NCBI RefSeq assembly: GCF_038397775.1
Contig: NZ_CP151650.1
Coordinates: 6,467,001-6,531,000, forward strand
Length of the DNA stretch: 64,000 nucleotides
Direction: 5' to 3'
Source of the DNA: Pseudomonas sp. RC10
GTDB taxonomy: Bacteria; Pseudomonadota; Gammaproteobacteria; Pseudomonadales; Pseudomonadaceae
The position numbers were made by a program, and so were the translations under genes. Positions 1-8,989 of this stretch are shown here, one piece after another; within the stretch, counting starts at the first letter, position 1, and each line of letters starts with the position of its first letter. The notes beneath the pieces are model-generated. The model saw only the letters and a program-made list of their open reading frames with translations. It ran no database searches and was not told the DNA's origin.

Positions 1-450
1 CAACTGGGCGCTCATGGTCACGAGGAAGGCTTCTTCCCCTTCGTCGAACTGACGGCGCTCCTTTTGCTGGATCACCAACACCCCGACGACACGCCGGTGG
101 TGAATGATCGGCGCGCCAAGGAACGAAGCAAAACGCTCTTCGCCGGTCTCGGCAAAGTAGCGATAACGCGGGTGATCGGCGGCGTTTTCGAGATTCAGCG
201 GCTCTTCGCGCGTGCCGACCAGACCGACCAGGCCCTCATTGGGCGCCATGCTGACTTTACCAATGGAGCGCTTGTTCAAGCCCTCAGTGGCCATCAGCAC
301 GAAACGGTTGCTTTCGGGGTCGAGCAAATAGACCGAGCAGACCTGGCTGCTCATGGCCTCTTTGACGCGTAACACAATAATCCCCAACGCCGCCTTGAGA
401 TCCTTGGCGGAGTTAACTTCCTGGACGATCTTGCGCAGCGTATTGAGCAT
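1..450 (-). CDS. ptsP: PtsP, phosphoenolpyruvate-protein phosphotransferase (N-terminal GAF part, cut by window edge)
   Basis: The minus-strand frame gives 150 codons starting MLNTLRKIVQEVNSAK and running off the left edge without a stop. The visible part is the GAF sensor domain of nitrogen-PTS enzyme I (EI-Ntr). EI-Ntr takes phosphate from PEP and passes it to NPr and then EIIA-Ntr in the cytoplasm; it is known to influence potassium and nitrogen physiology and, in Pseudomonas, storage and virulence traits. The catalytic PTS domains lie outside the window. The start is only 21 bp after the rppH stop, so the two are almost certainly one operon, as in other pseudomonads. Confidence 0.93.
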   Translation of the reverse strand, partial: MLNTLRKIVQEVNSAKDLKAALGIIVLRVKEAMSSQVCSVYLLDPESNRFVLMATEGLNKRSIGKVSMAPNEGLVGLVGTREEPLNLENAADHPRYRYFAETGEERFASFLGAPIIHHRRVVGVLVIQQKERRQFDEGEEAFLVTMSAQL

Positions 451-471
451 GGCTCGGGGTCGAACTCCGTG

Positions 472-951
472 TCAGTCGCGCGCCAACAGGCGCGGGGCAA
501 GCTCTTTGAGTGCGCGGCGATACACTTCGCGCTTGAATGTCACCACCTGGCCCAACGGATACCAATAGCTGACCCATTTCCAGCCATCGAACTCCGGTTT
601 ACCGGTCAAATCCATCCGCACCCGCTGCTCGTTGGAGATCAGGCGCAGGAGAAACCATTTTTGCTTCTGGCCGATGCACAGCGGCTGGCTGTGGGTACGG
701 ACCAGACGCTGCGGCAGACGATAGCGCAACCAGCCACGGGTGCAGGCCAGAATTTCAACATCGTGCCGTTCCAGCCCGACTTCTTCATTCAATTCACGAT
801 AGAGCGCGTCTTCCGGCGTTTCTTGAGGGTTGATCCCTCCTTGCGGAAACTGCCAGGCATCTTGGTTGATACGGCGAGCCCATAAGACCTGGCCAGCATC
901 ATTTGTCAGAATTATCCCGACATTAGGGCGGAAACCATCGGGGTCGATCAC
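472..951 (-). CDS. rppH: RppH, RNA pyrophosphohydrolase
   Basis: Nudix hydrolase of 159 residues that removes pyrophosphate from 5'-triphosphorylated mRNA and so triggers decay. The Nudix box is intact around [17 protein letters not shown] followed by NEEVGL. An upstream ATG would give 179 residues, but the conserved N-terminus is (M)[11 protein letters not shown]. It begins at a GTG at 951 preceded by GAGG about 9 bases upstream, so the GTG start is preferred. First gene of the rppH-ptsP unit. Confidence 0.95.
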   Translation of the reverse strand: MIDPDGFRPNVGIILTNDAGQVLWARRINQDAWQFPQGGINPQETPEDALYRELNEEVGLERHDVEILACTRGWLRYRLPQRLVRTHSQPLCIGQKQKWFLLRLISNEQRVRMDLTGKPEFDGWKWVSYWYPLGQVVTFKREVYRRALKELAPRLLARD

Positions 952-1116
952 GGCTACAACCTCGCAAACGCATGTCGCCGCATTGTTCCACAAAGATCGT
1001 GAAGGCAGCAACGAGGCGCAGGCAGCTTATCGCGACAACTGCATTAATAGATGCGATCTCTTGATGAAACCTCGTATTCTTGTGCTCTTTTTTCAGCCAA
1101 TTCAGCGAGTAACCGC

Positions 1117-1773
1117 ATGCGCCTGGCCTTATTCGACCTCGACAACACACTCCTGGGTGGCGACAGCGACCACGCCTGGGGGGATTACCTGTGCGAACGC
1201 GGCATCCTTGACGGTGCTGCTTACAAGGAGCGTAACGATGCCTTTTATCAGGACTATCTGGCAGGCACTCTGAACCTGACGGATTACCTGAATTTCAGCC
1301 TGGAAATCCTCGGCCGCACTGAAATGGCGCAACTCGACGAATGGCATGGCGAGTTCATGCGCGACTGCATCGAGCCGTTGATGCTGCCGAAGGCTCTCGC
1401 CCTGCTCGCCAAGCACCGCGATGCGGGTGACAAGCTGGTGGTCATCACAGCGACCAACCGCTTCGTGACCGCGCCCATTGTGGCCCGTTTGGGCATCGAC
1501 ACGCTGCTGGCGACCGAGTGCGAGATCGTCGAAGGCCGCTACACCGGCCGCACCACCGACGTTCCGTGCTTCCGCGAAGGCAAGGTGACGCGCCTGAACC
1601 GCTGGATCGAAGAAAACGGCTTTGATCTGGAAGACAGCTATTTCTACAGCGACTCGATGAACGACCTGCCGCTGCTGGAGCAAGTCGCCAACCCGGTGGC
1701 CGTCGACCCCGATGAAAAACTGCGCGCCGAAGCGACCCGTCGTGGCTGGCCGGTGATTTCGTTGCGCGGTTGA
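1117..1773 (+). CDS. HAD-superfamily subfamily IB hydrolase, phosphoserine-phosphatase-like
   Basis: 218 residues from the ATG at 1117. An upstream in-frame ATG at 1051 would add 22 unconserved residues. The nucleophile motif is at the very N-terminus (DLDNT, residues 7-11), followed by GGDSDHAW. The second motif is VVITATN near residue 109, and the third is the conserved [11 protein letters not shown] stretch. This is the layout of HAD-IB phosphatases such as SerB/CicA-like proteins; the position beside rppH matches P. aeruginosa PA0335. The substrate cannot be read from sequence. It is divergent from rppH. Confidence 0.85.
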   Translation: MRLALFDLDNTLLGGDSDHAWGDYLCERGILDGAAYKERNDAFYQDYLAGTLNLTDYLNFSLEILGRTEMAQLDEWHGEFMRDCIEPLMLPKALALLAKHRDAGDKLVVITATNRFVTAPIVARLGIDTLLATECEIVEGRYTGRTTDVPCFREGKVTRLNRWIEENGFDLEDSYFYSDSMNDLPLLEQVANPVAVDPDEKLRAEATRRGWPVISLRG

Positions 1774-1796
1774 GATATCAGAACTGCCTCAATCGC

Positions 1797-1886
1797 CTGT
1801 AGGAGCGAATTCATTCGCGAGAGGCCAGCTCAGCCGATACAACTCTATCGCCTGAGCTATTTTCGCGAATAAATTCGCTCCTACAG
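1797..1886. repeat. REP doublet (EATTCATTCGCGA type)
   Basis: Inverted pair: CTGTAGGAGCGAATTCATTC on the left, and its complement ending GAATAAATTCGCTCCTACAG on the right, about 45 bp apart. It lies between two convergent genes. The right arm has one variant base (AATAAATT). Confidence 0.9.
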
Positions 1887-1922
1887 AGGTTTCAGCGGTG
1901 AGGGTTAGAGTAGTGACCCTTT

Positions 1923-2390
1923 TCAAGTTGGCTTGGCCACCATCAGGTAAAAAATCGCGATAAACGAAAAGAACGCGGGCCACGCCATGCCAAACCACCA
2001 TCGCATATAAACAGTCGCCTTCATCGGCATCGCAGAACCGTCCAGCAACGCCTGATTCGCCATCTTGTGCACCCGGATCTGCAGCCACACCACCGGCAGC
2101 CAGCAAATGCCCGCCAGCACGTACAACCCGAAACTCCACATCAGCCAGCTCTGATGGGGCGGCCAACCCGCCAGCAATACCAGGCCTAACCCGCTCAGGG
2201 GCTGAAAGATCGCGGTCGTCGTGGTGAACGCCCAGTCGGCGAACACCAAGTGCTTGAACGTCACGGCGATGACCTCGACCTTGCCGGTCCGCCAGGCCCT
2301 CAGCGCGTAATAGGCCGAGCCCGCGCCGAGGCCGAACAGGATCGTGGACGACAGAATGTGCAGGGTTTTGAGCAGTAAATAGGCGTTCAT
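1923..2390 (-). CDS. DUF2269 family integral membrane protein
   Basis: 155 residues, MNAYLLLKTLHILSSTILFG at the N-terminus, four hydrophobic helices and an Arg/Lys cytoplasmic loop (LQIRVHKMANQALLDG). The start at 2390 overlaps the stop of the upstream SDR gene as ATGA, which implies translational coupling; the in-frame ATG at 2417 would sit deep in that gene. Function is unknown for the family. A second DUF2269 gene lies on the other side of the SDR gene. Confidence 0.8.
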   Translation of the reverse strand: MNAYLLLKTLHILSSTILFGLGAGSAYYALRAWRTGKVEVIAVTFKHLVFADWAFTTTTAIFQPLSGLGLVLLAGWPPHQSWLMWSFGLYVLAGICWLPVVWLQIRVHKMANQALLDGSAMPMKATVYMRWWFGMAWPAFFSFIAIFYLMVAKPT

Positions 2391-3643
2391 CGACGCGGTT
2401 CGGTCCGTAAAAGCCAAAGGGTGGCCACCATCAGCACCAGATTTTTGGCGACAGCGGCGTAAGGGTCAAACCAGTAATGGGGAAGGATGAAGGTGATGAT
2501 GACGGTGTAAACCGCCATCAGGCACAGCTGCGCCTGAAACACACGGCGGCGCCAGCGCGGGATGAGCAGGCCAACCCCCAACACGCCGTCGCACAGCGCA
2601 CCACTCACCGCCGCGATTTGCGCGAAGGGCCCTGTCAGTCCGGCCTCGGCAAGAATTCGCAACCCCCAATCAAAGCCGGGCCCGAGGCTGACGAACGCCG
2701 TGCCCAGCCAGATCAGCGCCAGCACCGCCAGCATCATCGGACGCAGGGCGAGCTGTGCGCTCTGGGCCGGATCGGGCCACTCCTGCAAACGATCACGCAA
2801 ACTGGCGCAGCGATAACCACAGACCGACTCCAGCACTTCGGGATCGGCGATGTTGTCGCGACGGGCCATGAGCAGACTTTGATAATTCAGAGCTCTCCAG
2901 CCGAAGCGATCGCCCATCGAGGCCCCCAGCTCGGTCACAGCGTCAGGGATTTTGAGAAACCAGGCGGTCGGCCATCCTTGGGACATGCGCATCTGGTCGA
3001 TCAACTGCCCCAGCGTCATGACCTCAGGCCCCACCACGGGCAAGATAACGGCGGCGTCCGGCCAGCGGCGCATCAAGGCCAGTACGGCACCGACCAGATC
3101 ATCGATGTGCAAAGGCTGCAATCGGGCTTTGCGGTCCAGCAACGGGATCACCGGCAATGCGGAAAGACGAGCGAGCCAGTCACTGCTGGCACCGCCCTGC
3201 CCTACGATCAACGAAGGGCGCAGCACCACGGCGGGTAGGCCGAGCGCCATCAGATAGTCATCCGCCGCAGCTTTACTGGCCAGAAACGGCACGTCCGGCT
3301 GTCCGCCCGAGCCGAGGGCCGAGATGTGCAGGACCCGGACACCGGCCTGTTTCGCCAGATCGAAAAGCGCACGAGTCCCGAGGTCCTGGGTCAGGCTCAG
3401 CTGTTGCTCGTCCACACTCAACAAACCGGCGGCGTTGATCAGCAGATCGATGGCTTCGGGGAATTCGAAGTGGTCAGGCACTGAAGCCAAGGTGTCGAGG
3501 TCGAGCTGACGCCATTCGACGCCCGGCAACCGCAACGATTGCCGGGTGCGACTGGTCGCGATGATCTGATGACCGGCGCTGCTCAGCGCCTTGAGCAAGT
3601 GACGCCCGACGAATCCCGTCGCACCTGCCAGAAGTACCCTCAT
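2387..3643 (-). CDS. NAD(P)-dependent epimerase/SDR protein fused to a DoxX-like membrane domain
   Basis: 418 residues. Residues 1-280 form an extended/atypical SDR: Rossmann motif GATGFVGRH at 7-15, LLINAAG, then SALGSGG in place of the usual Tyr-x-x-x-Lys region, followed by SKAAADDYL. From about residue 300 there are four hydrophobic segments that resemble DoxX/SURF4-like membrane proteins (PMMLAVLALIWLGTA, YTVIITFILPHYW). The product is therefore probably membrane-bound. Middle gene of a three-gene minus-strand operon with two DUF2269 genes. The redox substrate is unknown. Confidence 0.8.
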   Translation of the reverse strand: MRVLLAGATGFVGRHLLKALSSAGHQIIATSRTRQSLRLPGVEWRQLDLDTLASVPDHFEFPEAIDLLINAAGLLSVDEQQLSLTQDLGTRALFDLAKQAGVRVLHISALGSGGQPDVPFLASKAAADDYLMALGLPAVVLRPSLIVGQGGASSDWLARLSALPVIPLLDRKARLQPLHIDDLVGAVLALMRRWPDAAVILPVVGPEVMTLGQLIDQMRMSQGWPTAWFLKIPDAVTELGASMGDRFGWRALNYQSLLMARRDNIADPEVLESVCGYRCASLRDRLQEWPDPAQSAQLALRPMMLAVLALIWLGTAFVSLGPGFDWGLRILAEAGLTGPFAQIAAVSGALCDGVLGVGLLIPRWRRRVFQAQLCLMAVYTVIITFILPHYWFDPYAAVAKNLVLMVATLWLLRTEPRR

Positions 3644-3676
3644 TACCGTCCTTGTAGTGATTGTGATGCAGCGGAA

Positions 3677-4105
3677 TTAAACCGGCTTGGCACCCATCAA
3701 TCCGACGATGGCGACGAAACAGACCGCGCTGAAGACCGCCAACGCCAGGGTAAATTTAGGGTTGCCGACGATCACTGGCCTGCGCAGCCGATTGACCCGC
3801 ACCGCCAGCCAGGCCCAGCTCAACGCGCCCAAGGTATAAAGAATGCTGGCGAACAACAACCAGCTCTGCCCCAGCGACCAGCCCGCATAGTGCACCAGCC
3901 ACCAGCCGCTGATCGGCAGCGTCAGCAGGCACAACCCCATCAGCAACCAGACAAACACCCAAGGCTTCTGCATGGCGCGATTCTGCACCGTCAGATCCCC
4001 GGCCCGCCGTCCGCGCACGATCCAGAACGTCAGCGCCAGCCCACAGGCGAACAGCAGCACAGTCGTGACCACGTGCAGGATTTTCAGGGCGGCGAAGTGT
4101 TCCAT
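3677..4105 (-). CDS. DUF2269 family integral membrane protein (operon first gene)
   Basis: 142 residues from ATG 4105, four membrane helices (ILHVVTTVLLFACGLALTF, WVFVWLLMGLCLLTLPISGWW, WLLFASILYTLGALSWAWL, FTLALAVFSAVCFVAIVGL). The longer in-frame ORF to 4273 adds 56 residues without family character, and an AAAGGAAAG stretch precedes 4105. It is a paralogue of the gene at 1923-2390. The three adjacent genes look like one membrane-associated redox unit of unknown role. Confidence 0.8.
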   Translation of the reverse strand: MEHFAALKILHVVTTVLLFACGLALTFWIVRGRRAGDLTVQNRAMQKPWVFVWLLMGLCLLTLPISGWWLVHYAGWSLGQSWLLFASILYTLGALSWAWLAVRVNRLRRPVIVGNPKFTLALAVFSAVCFVAIVGLMGAKPV

Positions 4106-4202
4106 GGTGGCGCTTTCCTTTATAGAGGCCGTGCTTTGAGCGTAGTCGCGGGCAGGAAGTTGCGTTGGGCTACATTGCACCCGATCCGCTTCTGCCGAAG
4201 GC

Positions 4203-4346
4203 GTAGGAGCAAGCTTGCTCGCGATCGGCTGCGTAGCAGTCGTAAACCTGACGACGCGGTATGCCTGACACAACCGAGGTGTCCGGTTTTACTGCCGCTT
4301 CGCGACAGATCGCAGGCAAGGTGGAGCGCCACCCCGGCACTCCTAC
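4203..4346. repeat. Composite REP element
   Basis: The left arm is a GTAGGAGCAAGCTTGCTCGC type. The right arm is a different, GC-rich type containing GGTGGAGCGCCACCCCGG and ending CACTCCTAC. The outer GTAGGAG/CTCCTAC ends still pair. The same right-arm type recurs at 24758-24787. Confidence 0.75.
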
Positions 4347-4395
4347 GCCCTTCGGGCAGAATCAAGAGCGTGCGCCCTCACCGCGACCAACGATG

Positions 4396-5910
4396 TCAGC
4401 CGAGAAACAACCTATACGCCGGATTATTCGTCTCATCCCAATACGGATACCCAATCTCCGCCAGCGCCTTCGGCACCAGGTGCCTTTCATCCTCCGGCAC
4501 CACCAGTCCCGCCACGACCCGACCATCCGCAGCCCCATGATTACGGTAGTGAAACATCGAGATATTCCACTTCCCGCCCAGCTTATTCAGAAAATTGAAC
4601 AACGCTCCCGGCCGCTCCGGAAACTCGAAGCGGAACACCACTTCGTCACTGACCCGCTCCGAATGCCCGCCCACCATGTGCCGCAAATGCAGCTTGGCGA
4701 GTTCGTTGTCGGTCAGGTCCAGCACCGGGAAGCCTTGCTCGGTGAGGCTCGCGATCAGCGCCTTGCGCGGGTCGTTCTCGGGGTGGGTCTGCACGCCGAC
4801 GAAGATGTGCGCCTCGCGGTCGGTGTGGTAGCGGTAGTTGAATTCGGTGATCTGGCGCTTGCCCACGGCTTCGCAGAACGCCTTGAAACTGCCGGGCTGT
4901 TCGGGAATGGTCACGGCAATGATCGCTTCGCGGCCTTCGCCCAATTCAGCGCGTTCGGCGACGTGGCGCAGGCGGTCGAAGTTGACGTTGGCGCCGGACT
5001 CGATGGCCACAAACGTCTGGCCTTTGACCTCGTATTGCTCGACGTATTTCTTGATCCCCGCTGCACCTAAAGCGCCCGCAGGCTCGGTGATCGAGCGAGT
5101 GTCGTCGTAGATGTCCTTGATCGCCGCGCAGATTTCGTCGGTGCTGACGGTGATGACTTCGTCGACGTAATCCTTGCAGATGTCGAAGGTGTGCTGGCCG
5201 ATCTGCGCCACGGCCACGCCGTCCGCGAACAATCCGACCTGCTGCAACACCACGCGCTCGCCGTAGGCCATGGCCTGTTGCAGGCAGTTGGAGTCGTCCG
5301 GCTCGACGCCAATCACCTTGATCTCCGGCCGCAGGTATTTCACATAGGCCGCGATGCCTGCGATCAGCCCGCCACCGCCCACCGGGACGAAGATCGCGTC
5401 CAGTCGGCCGGGGTGCTGACGGAGGATTTCCATGGCCACCGTGCCTTGCCCGGCGATGGTGTCAGGGTCGTCGTAGGGGTGAATGTAGACGTAGCCTTTT
5501 TCCTCAACCAGCTTCAGGGAATACGCCAGCGCCTCGGGAAACGAGTCACCGTGCAGTACGACTTTTCCGCCGCGCGAACGCACGCCCTCGACTTTGATCT
5601 CCGGCGTGGTCTTGGGCATCACGATAGTGGCCGACACGCCCAGGGTTTTCGCCGCCAGCGCCAGACCCTGCGCATGGTTGCCCGCCGACGCCGTAACCAC
5701 GCCCCGCGCCAGCTCTTCCGCGCTCAGCTGCGCCAGCTTGTTGTAGGCGCCGCGAATCTTGAAGGAGAACACCGGTTGCAGGTCTTCGCGCTTGAGCAGA
5801 ACCGTGTTGCCGAGCCGCTCGGACAGCTGTCGAGCGCCGTGCAGCGGGGTTTCGATGGCGACGTCGTAGACGCGGGAGGTGAGGATTTTCTTCACGTACT
5901 GTTCGAGCAT
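4396..5910 (-). CDS. ilvA: IlvA, biosynthetic threonine dehydratase
   Basis: 504 residues. PLP enzyme converting threonine to 2-oxobutanoate, the first step towards isoleucine. The PLP lysine is K51 in VFSFKIRGAYNK; the phosphate-binding loop is PVGGGGLIAGI; two C-terminal ACT-like regulatory domains (from about residue 330) confer isoleucine/valine control in the family. Length matches the allosteric biosynthetic form, not the catabolic TdcB form (about 330 residues). Divergent from rpiA, the conserved Pseudomonas arrangement. Confidence 0.95.
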   Translation of the reverse strand: MLEQYVKKILTSRVYDVAIETPLHGARQLSERLGNTVLLKREDLQPVFSFKIRGAYNKLAQLSAEELARGVVTASAGNHAQGLALAAKTLGVSATIVMPKTTPEIKVEGVRSRGGKVVLHGDSFPEALAYSLKLVEEKGYVYIHPYDDPDTIAGQGTVAMEILRQHPGRLDAIFVPVGGGGLIAGIAAYVKYLRPEIKVIGVEPDDSNCLQQAMAYGERVVLQQVGLFADGVAVAQIGQHTFDICKDYVDEVITVSTDEICAAIKDIYDDTRSITEPAGALGAAGIKKYVEQYEVKGQTFVAIESGANVNFDRLRHVAERAELGEGREAIIAVTIPEQPGSFKAFCEAVGKRQITEFNYRYHTDREAHIFVGVQTHPENDPRKALIASLTEQGFPVLDLTDNELAKLHLRHMVGGHSERVSDEVVFRFEFPERPGALFNFLNKLGGKWNISMFHYRNHGAADGRVVAGLVVPEDERHLVPKALAEIGYPYWDETNNPAYRLFLG

Positions 5911-5986
5911 CGGGGAGCATCACTGGCGAAAGGGGCAAGAGCCGGAAGTCTACCCCGCGACCCGACGCACGACCACACCAAGAGTC

Positions 5987-6015
5987 AGGCTTTACCGACG
6001 GCATGTCGCTATAAT
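5987..6015 (+). promoter_or_regulatory. Probable sigma-70 promoter of rpiA
   Basis: A perfect TATAAT lies at 6010-6015, 42 bp before the rpiA start, with AGGCTT at 5987-5992 spaced 17 bp upstream as a weak -35 candidate. The -10 box is clear; the -35 assignment is inference. Confidence 0.45.
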
Positions 6016-6056
6016 GCCCGCCCTTTTTGTGTCCTTTGGCCCCCGTGGAGCCCCGC

Positions 6057-6728
6057 ATGACCCAGGATCAACTCAAACAGGCCGTTGCACAGGCCGCCGT
6101 CGACTTCATCCTTCCGAAACTCGACGACAAAAGCATCGTGGGCGTCGGCACTGGCTCCACCGCCAACTGCTTCATCGACGCGCTGGCGCAGCACAAAGGC
6201 GCGTTCGACGGCGCAGTCGCCAGTTCCGAAGCCACCGCCGCACGCCTGAAAGGCCACGGCATCCCGGTGTATGAGCTGAACACGGTCAGCGATCTGGAGT
6301 TTTACATCGACGGCGCCGACGAAAGCGACGAGCACTTGAACCTGATCAAAGGCGGCGGCGCAGCCCTGACCCGCGAGAAGATCGTGGCGGCCGTGGCGAA
6401 AACTTTCATTTGCATCGCCGACGGCAGCAAGCTGGTGCCGGTGCTGGGCGCGTTCCCGCTGCCTGTGGAAGTCATCCCGATGGCCCGTAGTCACGTTGCG
6501 CGTCAATTGGTGAAACTGGGCGGCGACCCGGTGTATCGCGAAGGCGTGTTGACCGACAACGGCAACATCATTCTCGACGTGCACAACATGAACATCACCA
6601 ATCCGGTGGAGCTGGAAGCACAGATCAACGCCATCGTTGGCGTGGTCACCAACGGGTTGTTCGCGGCGCGCTCGGCGGACTTGCTGCTGTTGGGCACTCA
6701 GGAAGGCGTGAAAACCCTGACTCGCTGA
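6057..6728 (+). CDS. rpiA: RpiA, ribose-5-phosphate isomerase A
   Basis: 223 residues from ATG 6057 (GGAG 8 bases upstream). It interconverts ribose-5-phosphate and ribulose-5-phosphate in the pentose phosphate pathway. Family motifs are all present: the phosphate-binding [11 protein letters not shown] near residue 30, the catalytic [24 protein letters not shown] region around 84-107, and the C-terminal [12 protein letters not shown]. Full length. Confidence 0.96.
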   Translation: MTQDQLKQAVAQAAVDFILPKLDDKSIVGVGTGSTANCFIDALAQHKGAFDGAVASSEATAARLKGHGIPVYELNTVSDLEFYIDGADESDEHLNLIKGGGAALTREKIVAAVAKTFICIADGSKLVPVLGAFPLPVEVIPMARSHVARQLVKLGGDPVYREGVLTDNGNIILDVHNMNITNPVELEAQINAIVGVVTNGLFAARSADLLLLGTQEGVKTLTR

Positions 6729-6772
6729 ACCCTGGCCTGGCGACCTCCGCAGTTCTGTCGAAACATGAAACC

Positions 6773-6864
6773 CTGTAGGAGCGAATTCATTCGCGAGACG
6801 TCGGTACAGTCGATAGACGTTTGTCGGCTGCAAGGGCCGCTCGCGAATGAATTCGCTCCTACAG
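6773..6864. repeat. REP doublet (GAATTCATTCGCGA type)
   Basis: CTGTAGGAGCGAATTCATTC and its perfect complement GAATGAATTCGCTCCTACAG face each other about 45 bp apart between the convergent rpiA and the SdiA-regulated-type gene. Confidence 0.92.
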
Positions 6865-6885
6865 GGTTATCGAGAAACCATTTAG

Positions 6886-7797
6886 CTACTGCTTCTTGAA
6901 CACATAAAACAAATTCGGCTCGCTCACCAGATACAACGTCTCGTCATCCCCCATCGCGATCCCCTCCGCCTGCGGCACGCTCTTGCTCAGGCCCATGCTG
7001 CCTTTGCTCAACGAGACATTGCCCACCGGCCGGCCTTCGGTATCCAGCTCCAGAATCTGCCGCGACTCATCGGAGAGCGCCAACAAATGGCCGCTGCGCT
7101 CATCAAATTGCAGGCTGGAGAGGTCACGGACAAACAGCCCCGCGTCCCGGCGTTTGCTAGAGGTCACTTCCAGGGGGCTTGGCGCGCTCGCATCAAGGTT
7201 GGGAAAACCGCGCACTTCGAGGATCTGCACGGGCTTGCGCTCCTTGGCGACAAACAGGCGCTTGCCCCTGTTGTCATAAGCCAGCCCTTCGAAACCGCTG
7301 TTGCCCCCGGCCCCCATACCCAACGTCAGTTGCTCGGCGTCGGCAGAATCGAGAAACAGGGTGTCGTCGTCCACGTGGACCTTGATCAAACGCTGCTGGT
7401 ATTCATCGCTGATGACATAGATGCCGGGGCTGATGTACTCCACCGCCTCGGCATCCCCAAACCCCGTCAGCGGAATTCGCCTGAGGATGTGGCCTTCCAG
7501 GCTTAGTTCTACCAGTTCGGGGTCTTTGTTGGTCACCGTGAACAGGGTCTTGCGATCAGGATCGAAGCTCAGGGCCGAAACGTTATCCGCCAGCCCTTCA
7601 ATCGCTCGTGCCTCAATCACCACTTCGTAATCGTCCAATCCCAGCGCTTGCGCATCGCTTGACTGCCAGAAGACCTGCCAGTTGAACCACATTCGCTCGA
7701 TGAGCCGGTACTCGCCAACAGCGCGCCAAGTGATCGCCAGCGCCATAACGACCAGCAACGTCAACAGGACGGTTTTGAGAGGGGACAAAGTACGCAT
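6886..7797 (-). CDS. SdiA-regulated domain (YjiK-like) protein, copy 1
   Basis: 303 residues: one N-terminal membrane anchor (residues 8-26, TVLLTLLVVMALAITW), then a beta-propeller-like extracytoplasmic domain of the SdiA-regulated family (PF06977), recognisable by GNSGFEGLAYDNRGKRLFVAKE, SSLQFDERSGHLLALSDES and the C-terminal YLVSEPNLFYVFKK. The family name comes from E. coli YjiK; molecular function is not established. A paralogue with the same C-terminus lies immediately upstream (7904-8821). Confidence 0.85.
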   Translation of the reverse strand: MRTLSPLKTVLLTLLVVMALAITWRAVGEYRLIERMWFNWQVFWQSSDAQALGLDDYEVVIEARAIEGLADNVSALSFDPDRKTLFTVTNKDPELVELSLEGHILRRIPLTGFGDAEAVEYISPGIYVISDEYQQRLIKVHVDDDTLFLDSADAEQLTLGMGAGGNSGFEGLAYDNRGKRLFVAKERKPVQILEVRGFPNLDASAPSPLEVTSSKRRDAGLFVRDLSSLQFDERSGHLLALSDESRQILELDTEGRPVGNVSLSKGSMGLSKSVPQAEGIAMGDDETLYLVSEPNLFYVFKKQ

Positions 7798-7903
7798 GGA
7801 TGACGCTCGGGTTCAGACGGGACCGCTTTAATATCACGGTAGCCTGAAACCAGACTGAAAAACGGACGCCTTGACGGTTTGATGGCGTGCCGCACCTGTC
7901 TGA

Positions 7904-8821
7904 CTACTGCTTCTTGAACGAGTAAAACAGGTTCGGCTCGCTGACCATGTAAATCGTGCCGCTTTCGTCCATCGCAACGCCCTCGGCGCGAGGGATGGTG
8001 TGGGCCAGGCCGTTGAAGCCTCTCACCAGCGCCATGAAGCTGACCTTGTTGCCCTTCTCGTCCAGCTCCAACAGCAAGTGGGACTCGGCAGACAGCACCA
8101 ACAGGTGCCCGGTTTTCTGATCGGCGTACAGCGCCGACAGGTTGCGGACGATCAGGTTGTCGTTCTCGCGCTTCTGCTTGTCGCCCTTCAACACAGCACT
8201 GCCGTCGGATTTCCAGCTGAACAAAGCAGGCGGGCGCTCTTCGCCGAGCATGATCTGCTGATTACGCGGGTCCCAGGCCACCCCTTCGAACGCCTTGTTC
8301 TGATCGGCTGAAGGCCCCAGGTCGTATTTAGGGAAGTCTGCGATGTTCAGGGTCTTGGTCTCCGGCGTCACCGTGACCATGGTCATCAGATGTTGGCGCT
8401 CGTCGACAATCGCGATCAGACCGTTGCCCAGCACGGCCACGCCTTCGGGGTTGCTCCAGCCCACCAGTGGAATCTTGCGCAGCACATCCCCGGTCAGGCT
8501 CAGCTCGGCCAGAAAGGCGTTTTTGCCCATGACCGAGTACAAGGTTTTGCTGGACGCGTCATAGGAAAGATCAGACGCCTCGTCCTTTTCCAGCCCTGCC
8601 AAGGGTTTGCCATCGATGACAGCGTGATAGTCAGGCAGCCAGATGCTCGCATTTTGCTCAGCGGCGGAAGCGGTCTGTTCGCGCAGCCACAGCAGGCCGC
8701 GATCATCCCAGTGCCAGGCGTAGGACAGCCCCACGAGAATCGCCACCAGGGCGATCAGCAACCAGAACCAGGAGAAACGTCGGCGCGCGGGAGTGCTCAG
8801 CGATTGATCAGTAACAGCCAT
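7904..8821 (-). CDS. SdiA-regulated domain (YjiK-like) protein, copy 2
   Basis: 305 residues from ATG 8821; the frame stays open to 8959, but the added 46 residues have no family character. Membrane anchor at about residues 18-36 (WFWLLIALVAILVGLSYAW) and the same propeller-like domain as copy 1 (KAFEGVAWDPRNQQIMLGEE, TGHLLVLSAES, YMVSEPNLFYSFKK). The two genes look like an old tandem duplication, since similarity is confined to motifs. The 106 bp between them shows no terminator. Confidence 0.83.
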   Translation of the reverse strand: MAVTDQSLSTPARRRFSWFWLLIALVAILVGLSYAWHWDDRGLLWLREQTASAAEQNASIWLPDYHAVIDGKPLAGLEKDEASDLSYDASSKTLYSVMGKNAFLAELSLTGDVLRKIPLVGWSNPEGVAVLGNGLIAIVDERQHLMTMVTVTPETKTLNIADFPKYDLGPSADQNKAFEGVAWDPRNQQIMLGEERPPALFSWKSDGSAVLKGDKQKRENDNLIVRNLSALYADQKTGHLLVLSAESHLLLELDEKGNKVSFMALVRGFNGLAHTIPRAEGVAMDESGTIYMVSEPNLFYSFKKQ

Positions 8822-8934
8822 TGAAACGATCCTGAAGAAAAATCCATGGGCACAGCGATGTGACGCTGCGGTCGGCGGAGGATTATCCAGATAGGCTGTG
8901 AAAAAAACGGCAATCTGGACATTTCCCGCGCTTA

Positions 8935-8968
8935 TAAAAAAGGCCGCTTGCGGGGTCACAAGCGGCCT
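8935..8968 (-). terminator. Rho-independent terminator of the FAH gene
   Basis: Perfect 10-bp stem AGGCCGCTTG / CAAGCGGCCT at 8941-8968 with an 8-nt loop. Read on the minus strand it is followed by five U residues (A run at 8936-8940), directly after the FAH gene. Confidence 0.85.
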
Positions 8969-8989
8969 GTTGGCCGAGCCTGTCGGGTA

